Notes: a model not told the origin generated them from the sequence alone. A stretch of DNA of 49,893 nucleotides from Kineosporia sp. R_H_3 (GCF_002198675.1 NZ_MWLL01000204.1:5781-55673); one strand, 5' to 3'. Positions 42,409-49,893 are shown, counted from the first letter of the stretch. Made by a program: numbers and translations.

Positions 42409-43146
42409 GTGACCCCGCCAGCACCCGCCCGCCGGACCTCCGCCGACGTGTGCCTCCAGGGCGGCGCCGAGCTGCGACCCGGCTGCGAGGCGATGGACGC
42501 CGCGATGCTCTGGGCGCACGGGCCGGGGCTCGGTCCGGAGGGCCTGGCCCGCCGGGTCGTCGTCGCGCCGTTCGCGGGCCGGCCGGGCCGCGAACGTGCG
42601 GTCGCGGGGGCGAACGCGGACGGCTGGTACCGCCGGCTCGGTGCCCGTGAGGTCGACGTCGTCCTCGACGAGGGCCCCGGCTTCGGCGACCTCCTCGCGC
42701 GTCTCACCGGGCCGGACGACGGGACCGACGGCACCCCGGACGGGCCGCCGGTCCGGCCGCCGCGCGGCGGCGACCTCCTCGTGCTGCCCGGCGGGTCGCC
42801 GTCCCGGCTCCTCGGGGCCCTGGCCCCGCACCGGGACTCGCTCGCGGCAGCGCTGGCCCGAGGCGTCGCCGTGAGCGGCGCCAGCGCCGGCGCGATGGTG
42901 CTCTGCCGCTGGACGGTGCTGCCCGAGGGCGGCCGGCCCCGGGTCGTCGAAGGGCTCGGGCTCGTGCCGGTCGACCTCGTGCTCGTGCACTACTCGGGCG
43001 GCAGCGGCCGGCTGGACCGGGCCCGGGGCGTCCTGCCGCCCGACCCGGTCGTCCTCGGGCTCCCCGAGCGGTCGGGTGCGGTGCTGCGGCCCGACGGGAC
43101 CGTCGAGGCCGCCGGGGTCGCCGGCTTCACCCGCCTCGCGGTCTGA
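42409..43146 (+). CDS. S51-type peptidase / cyanophycinase-like protein
   Basis: 245 residues. The central motif VSGASAGAMVLC carries the nucleophile Ser of peptidase family S51 (class I amidotransferase-like fold), preceded by DLLVLPGGSPSRLLGAL and followed by LVLVHYSGGSGRLDRA, where a His of the catalytic set would lie. Family members cleave Asp-X or beta-aspartyl dipeptides. GTG 42409 lies 7 bases after GAGGA. The N-terminal half has a variable Asp/Pro insertion (GPDDGTDGTPDGPP). Its gene is just upstream of the ArsR regulator, with no clear functional link. Confidence 0.75.
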   Translation: MTPPAPARRTSADVCLQGGAELRPGCEAMDAAMLWAHGPGLGPEGLARRVVVAPFAGRPGRERAVAGANADGWYRRLGAREVDVVLDEGPGFGDLLARLTGPDDGTDGTPDGPPVRPPRGGDLLVLPGGSPSRLLGALAPHRDSLAAALARGVAVSGASAGAMVLCRWTVLPEGGRPRVVEGLGLVPVDLVLVHYSGGSGRLDRARGVLPPDPVVLGLPERSGAVLRPDGTVEAAGVAGFTRLAV

Positions 43147-43150
43147 GCGA

Positions 43151-43172
43151 CAGTTCGGCGTGGGCCGAAGCG
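43151..43172 (+). promoter_or_regulatory. Operator of the ArsR-type regulator (TTCGG-N6-CCGAA)
   Basis: TTCGG (43154-43158) and CCGAA (43165-43169) are separated by six bases, 24 bp upstream of the regulator start. Seventeen of 22 positions match the palindrome in the divergent promoter at 45333-45354, including the whole right half CCGAAGCG. Autoregulation is likely. Confidence 0.65.
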
Positions 43173-43193
43173 TTCCCGGGCTAGCGTGGCCCG

Positions 43194-43934
43194 ATGGCGG
43201 ACGACGTGACCCCCGGTCCCGCGGACCTCTCGGTCCCGGCGCGGGCGATGGCCGAGCCGGCCCGCGCCCGGATGCTCGACGCGCTCGTCGACGGCCGGGC
43301 CTGGACGGCGTCCGAGCTCGCCCGGGCCGCCGGGGTGGCTGCGTCGACGGCGAGCGGGCATCTCAAGGTCCTCACCGACCACGGGCTCGTCACCGTGACG
43401 GCGTCCGGGCGGCACCGGTACTTCGCGCTCGCCGGGCCGGACGTCGCGCGTGCCGTCGAGGCGCTCCAGGCGATCGCGCCGCGGCTGACCGTGCGATCGC
43501 TGCGGCAGCAACGGGTCTCGGCCGACCTGCGGGCGGGGCGCACCTGCTACGACCACCTCGCCGGTGACCTCGGGCTGCGCGTCACCGACCTGCTCGTGGA
43601 CGCCGGCTGCCTGGCCGCCCCCGAGACGGGGCGGGACGTGCCGCTCGCCGACCCGCTGCCGGCGCACCCCGTCGTCGAGCGGTTCGCCGTCGCGGCCGTC
43701 GCGACCGCCCCGGCCGGTGGGCGCCGGCCGGTGGCCCGCGGCTGCCTGGACTGGACGGGCCGCCGTCCGCACCTCGCCGGCCGGCTCGGCGCCCACCTGC
43801 TCACGGTCTTCCGCGACCGCGGCTGGGTCGAGCCGCGACCCGGGAGCCGGGCGCTGCGGCTCACCGCGACCGGCGCCGAGGTGCTCGCGGCCCTGGAGCG
43901 AGCGCTGCTCAGGACCGGTCGGCCGCCGCTGTGA
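43194..43934 (+). CDS. ArsR-family winged-helix regulator
   Basis: 246 residues. The winged helix (about 12-85) reads ARAMAEPARARMLDALVDGRAWTASELARAAGVAASTASGHLKVLTDHGLVTVT, the ArsR pattern, without the metal-binding Cys pair in helix 3 (no CVC). The longer C-terminal part contains a Cys-Tyr motif (RTCYDHLAGDLGLRVTDLL) shared with a group of non-metal ArsR proteins. A palindrome just upstream matches one at the divergent P450-like/aminotransferase promoter, so it probably represses itself and those genes. Its last 26 bases overlap the convergent enzyme gene. Confidence 0.9.
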   Translation: MADDVTPGPADLSVPARAMAEPARARMLDALVDGRAWTASELARAAGVAASTASGHLKVLTDHGLVTVTASGRHRYFALAGPDVARAVEALQAIAPRLTVRSLRQQRVSADLRAGRTCYDHLAGDLGLRVTDLLVDAGCLAAPETGRDVPLADPLPAHPVVERFAVAAVATAPAGGRRPVARGCLDWTGRRPHLAGRLGAHLLTVFRDRGWVEPRPGSRALRLTATGAEVLAALERALLRTGRPPL

Positions 43935-44703
43935 CGGCGAGTGCCTGGACGTCGGCGTACGGCACGGCCCGTGGCGGCGCCGCCCCGTCGCGGACGGCGC
44001 ACGCGGCGTCGACGGCCGCGCGCAGCGCGGCCCGGTAGGGCAGCGACCCGGTGCTCACCCGGCGCACCCCGAGCGCCGCGAGGTCGTCGAGGGTGCGACC
44101 CGGGTCGGGGAGCACGTTGAGCGGGACGGGGACCGCCGCCGCCAGGTCGCGGACCTGCGCGTCGGTGAGGGGCCCGGGCACGAAGACCCCGTCCGCCCCC
44201 GCGTCGACGTAGGCGAGCGCGCGGGCGAGCGTGTCGTCCACGGGCCCGGGGCCACCGAGCCAGTGCGTGTCGACGCGGGCGTTGACGAAGACGTCCGGGC
44301 ACCGCCGCCTCACCGCGGCGACCTTCGCGGCGTGCGCCGCGGCCGGCACGAGGACGCCGTCCGTGCTGTCCTCGAGGTTGACCCCGGCGACGCCGAGCGA
44401 GCCGACGAGCGCGGCGACCTCGGCCGGGTCGGCGGCGAAGCCGTCCTCGAGGTCGACCGACACCGGGCAGGGCAGGTCGCGCAGCGCGGCCGCGAGGGCG
44501 ACGACCGCCCCGCGTCCGGCGCGGGCGCCGTCCACGAGCCCGAGCGACGCGCACACCCCCAGGCTCGTCGTCGCGACCGCCGGGAACCCGGCCGCGACGA
44601 AGGCCCGCGCCGACGCGACGTCCCACGCGTTGGGCAGCACGAGCGGCCGGGGGCCGTCGTGGAGGACGGCGAAGGCCGTCCGCAGCGTCCGGCGGCCGGT
44701 CAT
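43909..44703 (-). CDS. Isocitrate lyase/PEP mutase superfamily enzyme
   Basis: 264 residues with the TIM-barrel plan of the superfamily: VLPNAWDVASARAFVAAGFPAVATTSLGVCASLG at the start, PVSVDLEDGFAADPAEV (metal-binding Asp/Glu), GVNLEDSTDG and VNARVDTHW. The phosphonate-forming PEP mutase signature EDK-x5-NS is absent (EDS instead), so it more likely cleaves or forms a C-C bond in a 2-hydroxy or oxaloacetate-type acid. The start overlaps the P450-like gene stop by four bases, so the two are coupled. Specific reaction unknown. Confidence 0.85.
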   Translation of the reverse strand: MTGRRTLRTAFAVLHDGPRPLVLPNAWDVASARAFVAAGFPAVATTSLGVCASLGLVDGARAGRGAVVALAAALRDLPCPVSVDLEDGFAADPAEVAALVGSLGVAGVNLEDSTDGVLVPAAAHAAKVAAVRRRCPDVFVNARVDTHWLGGPGPVDDTLARALAYVDAGADGVFVPGPLTDAQVRDLAAAVPVPLNVLPDPGRTLDDLAALGVRRVSTGSLPYRAALRAAVDAACAVRDGAAPPRAVPYADVQALAVTAAADRS

Positions 44704-45311
44704 CGCAGGGCCGCGATCGCCAGGTGCGGCGCGAGGTCGCGCCCCGGGCAGGCGTGCGGGCCGCGGCCGTACGGCGCGTCCGTCAGGTCGACGAGCACCT
44801 CGGTGCCGTCCGGGCCGACCCGTCGCGTCACCGGGACCGGTGGCTCGGGGGAGCCCGTGCGCAGCCGTTCGACGAGCGCGGTCGTCGCGGCATGCGCCTG
44901 CACGAGCACGCAGACCCGGGCGGCCGCCTGCTCCGACGGGCCGCCGCACGCGGCGACGAGCCGGTCGGCCGCGGCGTCCGCGGCCGCGGGCACGGGCAGG
45001 TGCGGCTGGTAGGCGGCGGCGACGAGGTCGACGTCCGCGAGCAGCGCGCCCGGCAGGCCGAGCGCGTCGAGCACGGCCGCCGTCGGGTGCTGCCCGGCGA
45101 CCGCCCGGACGTCGAGACCCCCGAGGACGACCTCGACGCTGCGCCGCCGCGCGGTGTGCACCGGCCCGTCGCAGAACCGGACGACGGCGGCCCGCAGCCC
45201 GGCCACCCCGCTCGTCGCCGTCGGATCGGGGAGCGGGGGCACCGTGAAGGCGGGGTGGTCGAGGACGTCGCTGCTCACCGTCGGGGCCCCGGTCGGTGTC
45301 GTGGGTCGCAT
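44700..45311 (-). CDS. Half-length cytochrome P450-like protein
   Basis: About 203 residues from ATG 45311. Although half the normal 400, it has P450 landmarks in order: HTARRR near 52 (C-helix, heme propionate), QAHAATTALV at 138-147 (I-helix-like), ERLR at 148-151 (ExxR), PPVPVTRR, and YGRGPHACPG with Cys188 (heme-thiolate loop). The stretch between I and K helices and the meander region are collapsed, and only 15 residues follow the Cys loop. It could be a degenerate P450 or a compact heme protein. It is coupled to the lyase-family gene and divergent from an aminotransferase across a shared palindrome. Confidence 0.6.
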   Translation of the reverse strand: MRPTTPTGAPTVSSDVLDHPAFTVPPLPDPTATSGVAGLRAAVVRFCDGPVHTARRRSVEVVLGGLDVRAVAGQHPTAAVLDALGLPGALLADVDLVAAAYQPHLPVPAAADAAADRLVAACGGPSEQAAARVCVLVQAHAATTALVERLRTGSPEPPVPVTRRVGPDGTEVLVDLTDAPYGRGPHACPGRDLAPHLAIAALR

Positions 45312-45332
45312 GCCGCCATCCTGCGGCCGGAA

Positions 45333-45354
45333 CGCTTCGGCGAGCCCCGAAGCG
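45333..45354. promoter_or_regulatory. ArsR-type operator between P450-like and aminotransferase genes
   Basis: CGCTTCGG (45333-45340) and its exact reverse complement CCGAAGCG (45347-45354) are separated by six bases. The dyad is 22 bp upstream of the P450-like start and 25 bp upstream of the aminotransferase start, ideal for blocking both. It matches the site upstream of the arsR gene. Confidence 0.7.
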
Positions 45355-45378
45355 TGCGGCACTGGCTACCGTGGCGCC

Positions 45379-46548
45379 ATGCTGACGCTGCCCTCCTTCC
45401 GCCTCGAGGCCTTCTTCGCGCAGTGGGAGTTCGCCGCGCGCCACCACCTCACGGCCTCCGACGGGCAGACCGTCACGGTCGGCGAGCTCCTCGAGATCGC
45501 GGGCACCGACCCGGCCGAGCTGCTCGGCCTCGAGCTCGGGTACGTCCCGACGACGGGGTCCGACGCGTTGCGGGAGGCCGTCGCCTCGACGTTCGCCGGG
45601 ACGGCGCGCGCCGGCCGGGCGGCCGTCGCACCGGACGACGTGCTCGCCTTCGCCGGCGCCGAGGAGGCGCTGCTCCTCGCGCTCTCCGAGCTGCTCTCGC
45701 CGGGCGACCACGCCGTCGTCACGGTGCCGAACTACCAGGCGATGGAGTCGGTGCCGATCGCGACCGGCGCCGAGGTGACCGGGCTGCCGCTGTGGACCGG
45801 CTCGGGGGAGTCGCTGCGCTGGACGCTCGACGTCGACCGGGTCCGGGCCGCGCTGCGGCCGACGACGAAGGTCGTCGCGGTCAACGTGCCGAACAACCCG
45901 ACCGGGTTCGTCCCCGACCACGACTCCTGGCTCGCGCTCGCGGCGCTCTGCGAGGAGCGCGGGATCGTCCTGTTCTCCGACGAGGTCTACCGCGGCGTCG
46001 AGGCGGACCCGGCGCGCACCCTGCCGCCCGCCGTCGAGGTCTGCGCGACCGGGATGACCCTCGACGTCACGTCGAAGTCCCTCGGTCTGCCGGGGCTGCG
46101 GGTCGGCTGGCTCGTGAGCCGCGACCGCGCCCTGCTCGGGCGGATCGAGGCCCGCAAGCACTGGACGAGCATCTGCAACGCCGGCCCGAGCGAGCTGCTC
46201 GCGACCCTCGCCGTCCGCAACGCCGGCGCCCTGCGGGCCCGGCTGCGCACCGTCCTCGACGCGAACGCGAAGACCTTCGACGCGTTCTTCGCCGACCACG
46301 CGCAGTGGTTCGACTGGCAGGGCCCGGACGGCGGCTGCGTCGCCTTCCCGCGCTACCGCGGGCCGGACGGCGTCGAGGAGTTCTGCGCGCGGCTGCTCCA
46401 CGAGCGCGGCGTGCTCCTGCTGCCCGCCTCGCTCTACGCGAGCGACCTCGCGACGGTGCCCGCCGACCGGTTCCGGATCGGCCTGGGCCGCCGCGACCCG
46501 GAGCCGGCCCTCGCCGAGGTCGCGGCCTTCCTCGCCGGGCCGGCGTAG
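45379..46548 (+). CDS. PLP-dependent aminotransferase, class I/II (VioD-like branch)
   Basis: 389 residues of fold type I. The PLP lysine lies in TSKSLGLPGLRVGWL (about residue 236), with NVPNNPTGF and LFSDEVYRG upstream giving the Asn, Asp and Tyr that hold the cofactor. The N-terminal FRLEAFFAQWEFAARHHLTASD resembles capreomycidine-synthase-like enzymes rather than aspartate aminotransferases. It may act on an amino-acid intermediate produced or used by the divergent lyase-family and P450-like genes under common ArsR control (inference). Confidence 0.85.
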   Translation: MLTLPSFRLEAFFAQWEFAARHHLTASDGQTVTVGELLEIAGTDPAELLGLELGYVPTTGSDALREAVASTFAGTARAGRAAVAPDDVLAFAGAEEALLLALSELLSPGDHAVVTVPNYQAMESVPIATGAEVTGLPLWTGSGESLRWTLDVDRVRAALRPTTKVVAVNVPNNPTGFVPDHDSWLALAALCEERGIVLFSDEVYRGVEADPARTLPPAVEVCATGMTLDVTSKSLGLPGLRVGWLVSRDRALLGRIEARKHWTSICNAGPSELLATLAVRNAGALRARLRTVLDANAKTFDAFFADHAQWFDWQGPDGGCVAFPRYRGPDGVEEFCARLLHERGVLLLPASLYASDLATVPADRFRIGLGRRDPEPALAEVAAFLAGPA

Positions 46549-46561
46549 CGCGCCCTGCGGG

Positions 46562-48889
46562 TCAGCGCTCCCGGCGCGGCTTGCCCGTCGCCGTCCGCGG
46601 GACGTCGTCGACGACCTCGAGGTCGCGCGGCATCTCGGCCCGGGACAGCCTGGGCCGCAACCACTCCCGCAGCTCCTGCGGGCCGAGCGCGGTCCCGGGC
46701 CGGCGGCACGCGGTCGCCGCGAGCCGGGTGCCGAACTCGTCGTCCGGCACCGGCCGGACGACGGCGTCGGCGACGTCCGGGTGGGCCTCGATCGCGGCGA
46801 GGACCGGTGCCGGGTAGACGTTCTCGCCGCCCGAGACGACCATCTCGTCGTCCCGCCCGTCGAGGAAGAGCCGGCCGGTGACGTCGACGTGCCCGAGGTC
46901 GCCGGTCGGGACCAGCCCGCGGTCCGCGGTCCAGCCGCCGACGAGGACGCGGCCGGTCGTGCCGCGCGGCACCGCCTCGCCCGCGGGGTCGACGACCCGC
47001 AGCGTCACCCCGCGCGGCGGCCGGCCGACGGTGCCGGGGGCGGCCCGCAGGTCCGCCGGGGTCGCGAGCGTGGCCCAGGCCGCCTCGGTCGTCCCGAAGA
47101 GGTTGAAGACGCGCTCGCCGAAGAGCGCCCGGCCGTCGGTGAGGGTGGACGCCGTGAGCGGGGCTGCCCCGCTGACGACCGCGCGCAGCCGCGGGAGGTG
47201 CTGCGGTGCAACGGTCCCGTCCGGGCGGCGGGCCGCGGCCGCCATCCGCCGCAGGTGGATCGGCAGGAGGAACACGGCCCGCGCCTCGTGCTCGGCGACC
47301 ACCTCGAGGAGGCGCTGCGGCGGCAGCCCGGCGGCGAGGACGACCGGGCAGCCGAGGGCCAGCCCGGCGACGAGGTAGACGAGCCCGTACCCGTGGTGCA
47401 GCGGCGCGGCGACGACGACCGGCTCGCCGGTGCGCATCGGGATCCGGGCGAGGTGGGTCGTCAGCGGGCCGACGAGCACCCGCAGCGGCACCTCCCGCGG
47501 CACGGCGCGCGGCGTGCCCGTCGTCCCCGACGTCAGCGGCACGACGCGGGGCACCCGGCGCCGCGGCGTCCGGTCGCCGGGGGAGCGCGGCCCCGGGCCG
47601 GGCTCCGGTACCGGGGCGCCGTCCGGACCGGGCCGCAGCACCACGCTGACCCCGGCGGTCCGCAGCACCTGCACGCGGCGGTCGGGCGGCAGGTCCGGGG
47701 CCAGCATCACGGCGTCCGCACCGGCGAGGGTCGCCCCGACGAGACCGACGACGAGGTGCCGGCCGTCGAGCCGGTCGAGCGCGACCCGGTCGCCGGCCCG
47801 GACCCCGTCGGTGCGCAGCCGGCGGCCGAGCGCCTGCGCGCCCGCCATGAGGGCGCCGGCGGTGACCGGGCCCTGCGCGTCGACGACGGCGACCGCCGCG
47901 GGGTCGCCCGCCGCGAGCGCGGCCGCCGGCGCGGGGCCGTGCCGGACGACGGCCCGCAGCAGCCGGCCGAGCCGGCGCGGCCCGAGCGCGCCGGTCGCGG
48001 CGACCACCCGCAGCGGTTCGGTCGCCCGGGCCAGCCGCACGCCGGCGGTCGCGACGGCCTGCGCGGCGTCCGGGGCCACCCCGGCGGCGAGGACGGCGAG
48101 CCGGCCCCACCACGGGTACCAGCGGCCGCGGCGCAGGACGGCCCGGCAGACGACACCGGCCGCCTCGTCGGCGCTCATCGCCGGGAGGTTGCGGTACTGC
48201 GCGGTCGGCGCGCTCATCCGGGTGCGGACGAGCCCGAGGTGCACCGTGCTCACCGTGACGCCGTCCGCCCGCAGCTCGGGGGCCGCCGTCCGCAGCCAGA
48301 TCTCGAAGGCGCCCTTGGAGGACAGGTACGCCGTCCAGCTCGGGGTCGGCAGCCCGAGCCCGACGGTCGACACGTTGACGACGTGCCCGCGACCGCGCTC
48401 GCGCATCGACGGCAGCAGGTCCAGGAGCAGCCGGACCGGCCCGAGGTGGTTGACGCCGATGAGCCGCTCGACGTCGTGGAACCGGCCGGCGCTGTCCGCG
48501 ACGGACCGGCGGATGGAGTGCCCCGCGTTGCTCACGACGACGTCGACCCGGCCGTGCTCGGCGAGGACGGCGGCCGCGAGCGCGCCGACGTCCTCCGGCC
48601 GCGCCAGGTCGACCGGGTGGACGTGCGCGGTGCCGCCCGCGGCGACGATCTCGCGCCGGACCTCCTCCAGCCGGCCGCGGGTGCGGGCGACGAGGAGCAC
48701 CGTCGCGCCGGCGGCCCCGAGCCGGCGGGCGGTCGCGGCGCCGATCCCCTCCGAGGCCCCGGTGACGAGGACGACCCGGCCCCGGACGGCGAGCCGCAGC
48801 GCGGCCGCGGACGGCTCCCGGCCCGCGTAGCCGGCGAGCACCCGCAGGGCGTGCCGGACGCCGCGGCCGCGGGAGGCGCTGGTCGTCAC
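46562..48889 (-). CDS. Fusion of a short-chain dehydrogenase and an AMP-forming acyl/aryl-CoA ligase
   Basis: About 775 residues from GTG 48889. N-terminal SDR (about 30-270): TGASEGIGAATARRLGAAGA, SNAG and the YLSSK catalytic Tyr/Lys. The C-terminal part (about 340-775) is an adenylate-forming ligase: VPLTSGTTGTPRAVPR (P-loop), NLFGTTEAAW, PTGDLGHVD, LDGRDDEMVVSGGENVYPAPV and the final catalytic Lys in RTATGKPRR. There is no carrier-protein domain. It would activate a carboxylic acid to acyl-CoA and reduce or oxidise a linked product. It is divergent from the sigma-factor gene. Confidence 0.88.
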   Translation of the reverse strand: MTTSASRGRGVRHALRVLAGYAGREPSAAALRLAVRGRVVLVTGASEGIGAATARRLGAAGATVLLVARTRGRLEEVRREIVAAGGTAHVHPVDLARPEDVGALAAAVLAEHGRVDVVVSNAGHSIRRSVADSAGRFHDVERLIGVNHLGPVRLLLDLLPSMRERGRGHVVNVSTVGLGLPTPSWTAYLSSKGAFEIWLRTAAPELRADGVTVSTVHLGLVRTRMSAPTAQYRNLPAMSADEAAGVVCRAVLRRGRWYPWWGRLAVLAAGVAPDAAQAVATAGVRLARATEPLRVVAATGALGPRRLGRLLRAVVRHGPAPAAALAAGDPAAVAVVDAQGPVTAGALMAGAQALGRRLRTDGVRAGDRVALDRLDGRHLVVGLVGATLAGADAVMLAPDLPPDRRVQVLRTAGVSVVLRPGPDGAPVPEPGPGPRSPGDRTPRRRVPRVVPLTSGTTGTPRAVPREVPLRVLVGPLTTHLARIPMRTGEPVVVAAPLHHGYGLVYLVAGLALGCPVVLAAGLPPQRLLEVVAEHEARAVFLLPIHLRRMAAAARRPDGTVAPQHLPRLRAVVSGAAPLTASTLTDGRALFGERVFNLFGTTEAAWATLATPADLRAAPGTVGRPPRGVTLRVVDPAGEAVPRGTTGRVLVGGWTADRGLVPTGDLGHVDVTGRLFLDGRDDEMVVSGGENVYPAPVLAAIEAHPDVADAVVRPVPDDEFGTRLAATACRRPGTALGPQELREWLRPRLSRAEMPRDLEVVDDVPRTATGKPRRER

Positions 48890-48990
48890 GGTCCGCGAGC
48901 GTAGGCGTCGCACCGTGCGCCGGTGGGAGCCGATCAGGAAAGTTGTGCGGCCGGTGCAATCCTGTGACCCGGGCCGCGCGTCATGGGGGC

Positions 48991-49605
48991 ATGAGCGATG
49001 CCTCGGGGGTGGCGGTGGGGCGTCCTTTCGTGGGGCGGTCCGCGGTGACCCGCGCCGGACGGGACGCCCCGGCAGGACCACCGCAGTGGTCCGCGTCGGA
49101 CGACTTCGACGCGTTCGTCGCGGCCCGTGCCGGGGCGCTCGTGCGCTCGGCGCGGGGCCTGCTGCGGGACCCGCAGCACGCCGAGGACGTCGTCCAGGAC
49201 GTGCTCGTCAAGGTGCACCGGCACTGGGACACGATCGTGCGGCAGGAGGTCCCCGACGCCTACGTGCGGCGGATGCTCGTCAACGCGTGCACCTCGTTCT
49301 GGCGGCGCGCGGCCCGGCGCGAGCGATCCGTGCCGGACGACGCGCTGTCGCTCGTCGTGGACCGGCGCGGCGCGGCGCCCGACGAGTCGCACCGGGTCGA
49401 CGAGCGCGAGCTCATGCTCTCCCTGCTGCGCCGGCTGCCCGCCAAGCAGCGCGCCGTCCTCGTCCTGAGGCACTACGAGGGCCTGCCGGACGCCGAGGTC
49501 GCCGCCGTCATGGGGACGAGCGTCCAGACCGTCCGGAGCAACGTCCACCGCGGGCTCGCCGCGCTGCGCGTCATGATGACCGAGCACCAGGAGGTGCTGC
49601 GATGA
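48991..49605 (+). CDS. SigE-family ECF RNA polymerase sigma factor
   Basis: 204 residues. Region 2 (about 35-100): FDAFVAARAGALVRSARGLLRDPQHAEDVVQDVLVKVHRHWDTI, with the region 2.4 tail YVRRMLVNACTSFWRR. Region 4 (about 140-200): LLRRLPAKQRAVLVLRHYEGLPDAEVAAVMGTSVQTVRSNVHRGLAALR. This is the actinobacterial SigE family (SigL/SigE-like ECFs). ATG 48991 was chosen over an upstream ATG in a basic leader. Its stop overlaps the start of a small membrane protein gene (ATGA), the usual anti-sigma arrangement. Confidence 0.93.
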   Translation: MSDASGVAVGRPFVGRSAVTRAGRDAPAGPPQWSASDDFDAFVAARAGALVRSARGLLRDPQHAEDVVQDVLVKVHRHWDTIVRQEVPDAYVRRMLVNACTSFWRRAARRERSVPDDALSLVVDRRGAAPDESHRVDERELMLSLLRRLPAKQRAVLVLRHYEGLPDAEVAAVMGTSVQTVRSNVHRGLAALRVMMTEHQEVLR

Positions 49606-49893
49606 GCCGCCGGAACCCCTCGCTCCCGTCCGAGGTCGAGGCCGAGGTCGCCGCCCGGCTCGAACGGGCCCTCGCGGGCGGTCTCGACGACGGGCTCGTC
49701 GACGTCGCCCGGCTCGCGAGCCGGACCCGGGCCGGGATCCGCCGGGCGGCCGTGCGCCGCCGGGTCGCGGTCGCCGCGGCGGCCGTCGCCGCCGTCGCGG
49801 TGCCGGTCGGGGTGCTCGCGCTCACCCCCGGCGGGACGCGCGCGGTCGGCGTGCCCGCAGGCGAGGGCGGACGTCGCGGGCGTCACCGGGGAG
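49602..49893 (+). CDS. Putative membrane anti-sigma factor (partial, runs off the edge)
   Basis: The first 97 residues are visible. A helical, acidic N-terminus (PSEVEAEVAARLERALAGGL, DDGLVDVARLASRTRAGIRR) precedes one transmembrane helix (about 53-75, VAVAAAAVAAVAVPVGVLAL), with the C-terminus predicted outside. It overlaps the sigma-factor stop by four bases, the standard layout of a sigma/anti-sigma pair in actinobacteria. No zinc-binding HxxxCxxC motif is visible, so it is not a ZAS-type anti-sigma factor. Confidence 0.75.
   Translation, partial: MSRRNPSLPSEVEAEVAARLERALAGGLDDGLVDVARLASRTRAGIRRAAVRRRVAVAAAAVAAVAVPVGVLALTPGGTRAVGVPAGEGGRRGRHRG

Noticed and set aside
43194-43934. Metal-sensing ArsR/SmtB repressor
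   Set aside because: The Cys-x-Cys motif of the recognition helix is absent and no metal transporter or reductase genes are adjacent.
43909-44703. Phosphonate biosynthesis PEP mutase
   Set aside because: The EDK-x5-NS signature is replaced by EDS without the following NS, and no phosphonopyruvate decarboxylase is nearby.
1-49893. CRISPR arrays, insertion sequences, prophage or integrase genes, rRNA operons
   Set aside because: No regularly spaced repeats, transposase or integrase motifs, terminal inverted repeats with target duplications, or rRNA sequence were found on either strand.

Overview
The window is about 50 kb of very GC-rich chromosome with dense, short-spaced genes, many GTG starts, ATGA/GTGA overlaps, a PHO box of the streptomycete GTTCACC type, and actinobacterial families (SigE-type sigma factor, CGNR zinc-finger regulator, IclR, LemA-like protein). 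It comes from an actinomycete. Genus-level placement cannot be made from what is visible. There are no rRNA genes, no convincing intact tRNA, no CRISPR array and no insertion sequence.

Left part (1-20.9 kb): a catabolic locus in two arms. The plus arm (332-9443) encodes a DAO-type FAD oxidoreductase, a dimethylglycine-dehydrogenase-like flavoprotein with a folate-binding GcvT tail, a non-pyrrolysine MttB-family methyltransferase, a KduD-like dehydrogenase, an FGGY sugar/polyol kinase and an alkylglycerone-phosphate-synthase-like FAD oxidase. The minus arm (13881-20676) encodes a Dpp/Opp-type importer (Tat lipoprotein, two permeases, a fused double ATPase) and an IclR regulator, with a GNAT gene trailing it. 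The two arms converge on four unrelated genes (cell-wall hydrolase, unknown protein, Ser/Thr kinase, GNAT). The mttB and importer promoters share a 13-bp palindrome (ACCAC-N3-GYGGT type) upstream of a TATTGAC -35 element. This suggests one regulon for uptake and N-demethylation of a methylated amine whose remaining skeleton is sugar- or polyol-like.

Middle (20.9-38.5 kb): a CGNR regulator; an FtsX-like permease with a one-base frameshift plus its double-ATPase partner; a diguanylate cyclase; exonuclease III; a short-chain dehydrogenase; a secreted subtilase with TWTGR repeats; pyrE; a LemA-like protein; prephenate dehydratase; DedA with an ArsR-like regulator; and two overlapping tandem MFS exporters.

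Right part (38.5-49.9 kb): an AraC/GyrI-like regulator, a YbdK-type carboxylate-amine ligase, and a PiT phosphate transporter with a PHO box. Then comes an S51-like peptidase. It is followed by an ArsR module: ArsR regulator, isocitrate-lyase/PEP-mutase-family enzyme, a very short P450-like protein and an aminotransferase. A TTCGG-N6-CCGAA operator is shared between the arsR promoter and the P450/aminotransferase divergent promoter. The window ends with an SDR/AMP-ligase fusion, a SigE-family sigma factor and the start of its presumed membrane anti-sigma factor. No gene-free stretch exceeds 300 bases; the longest gaps (about 220-290 bp) hold the operators and terminators listed.
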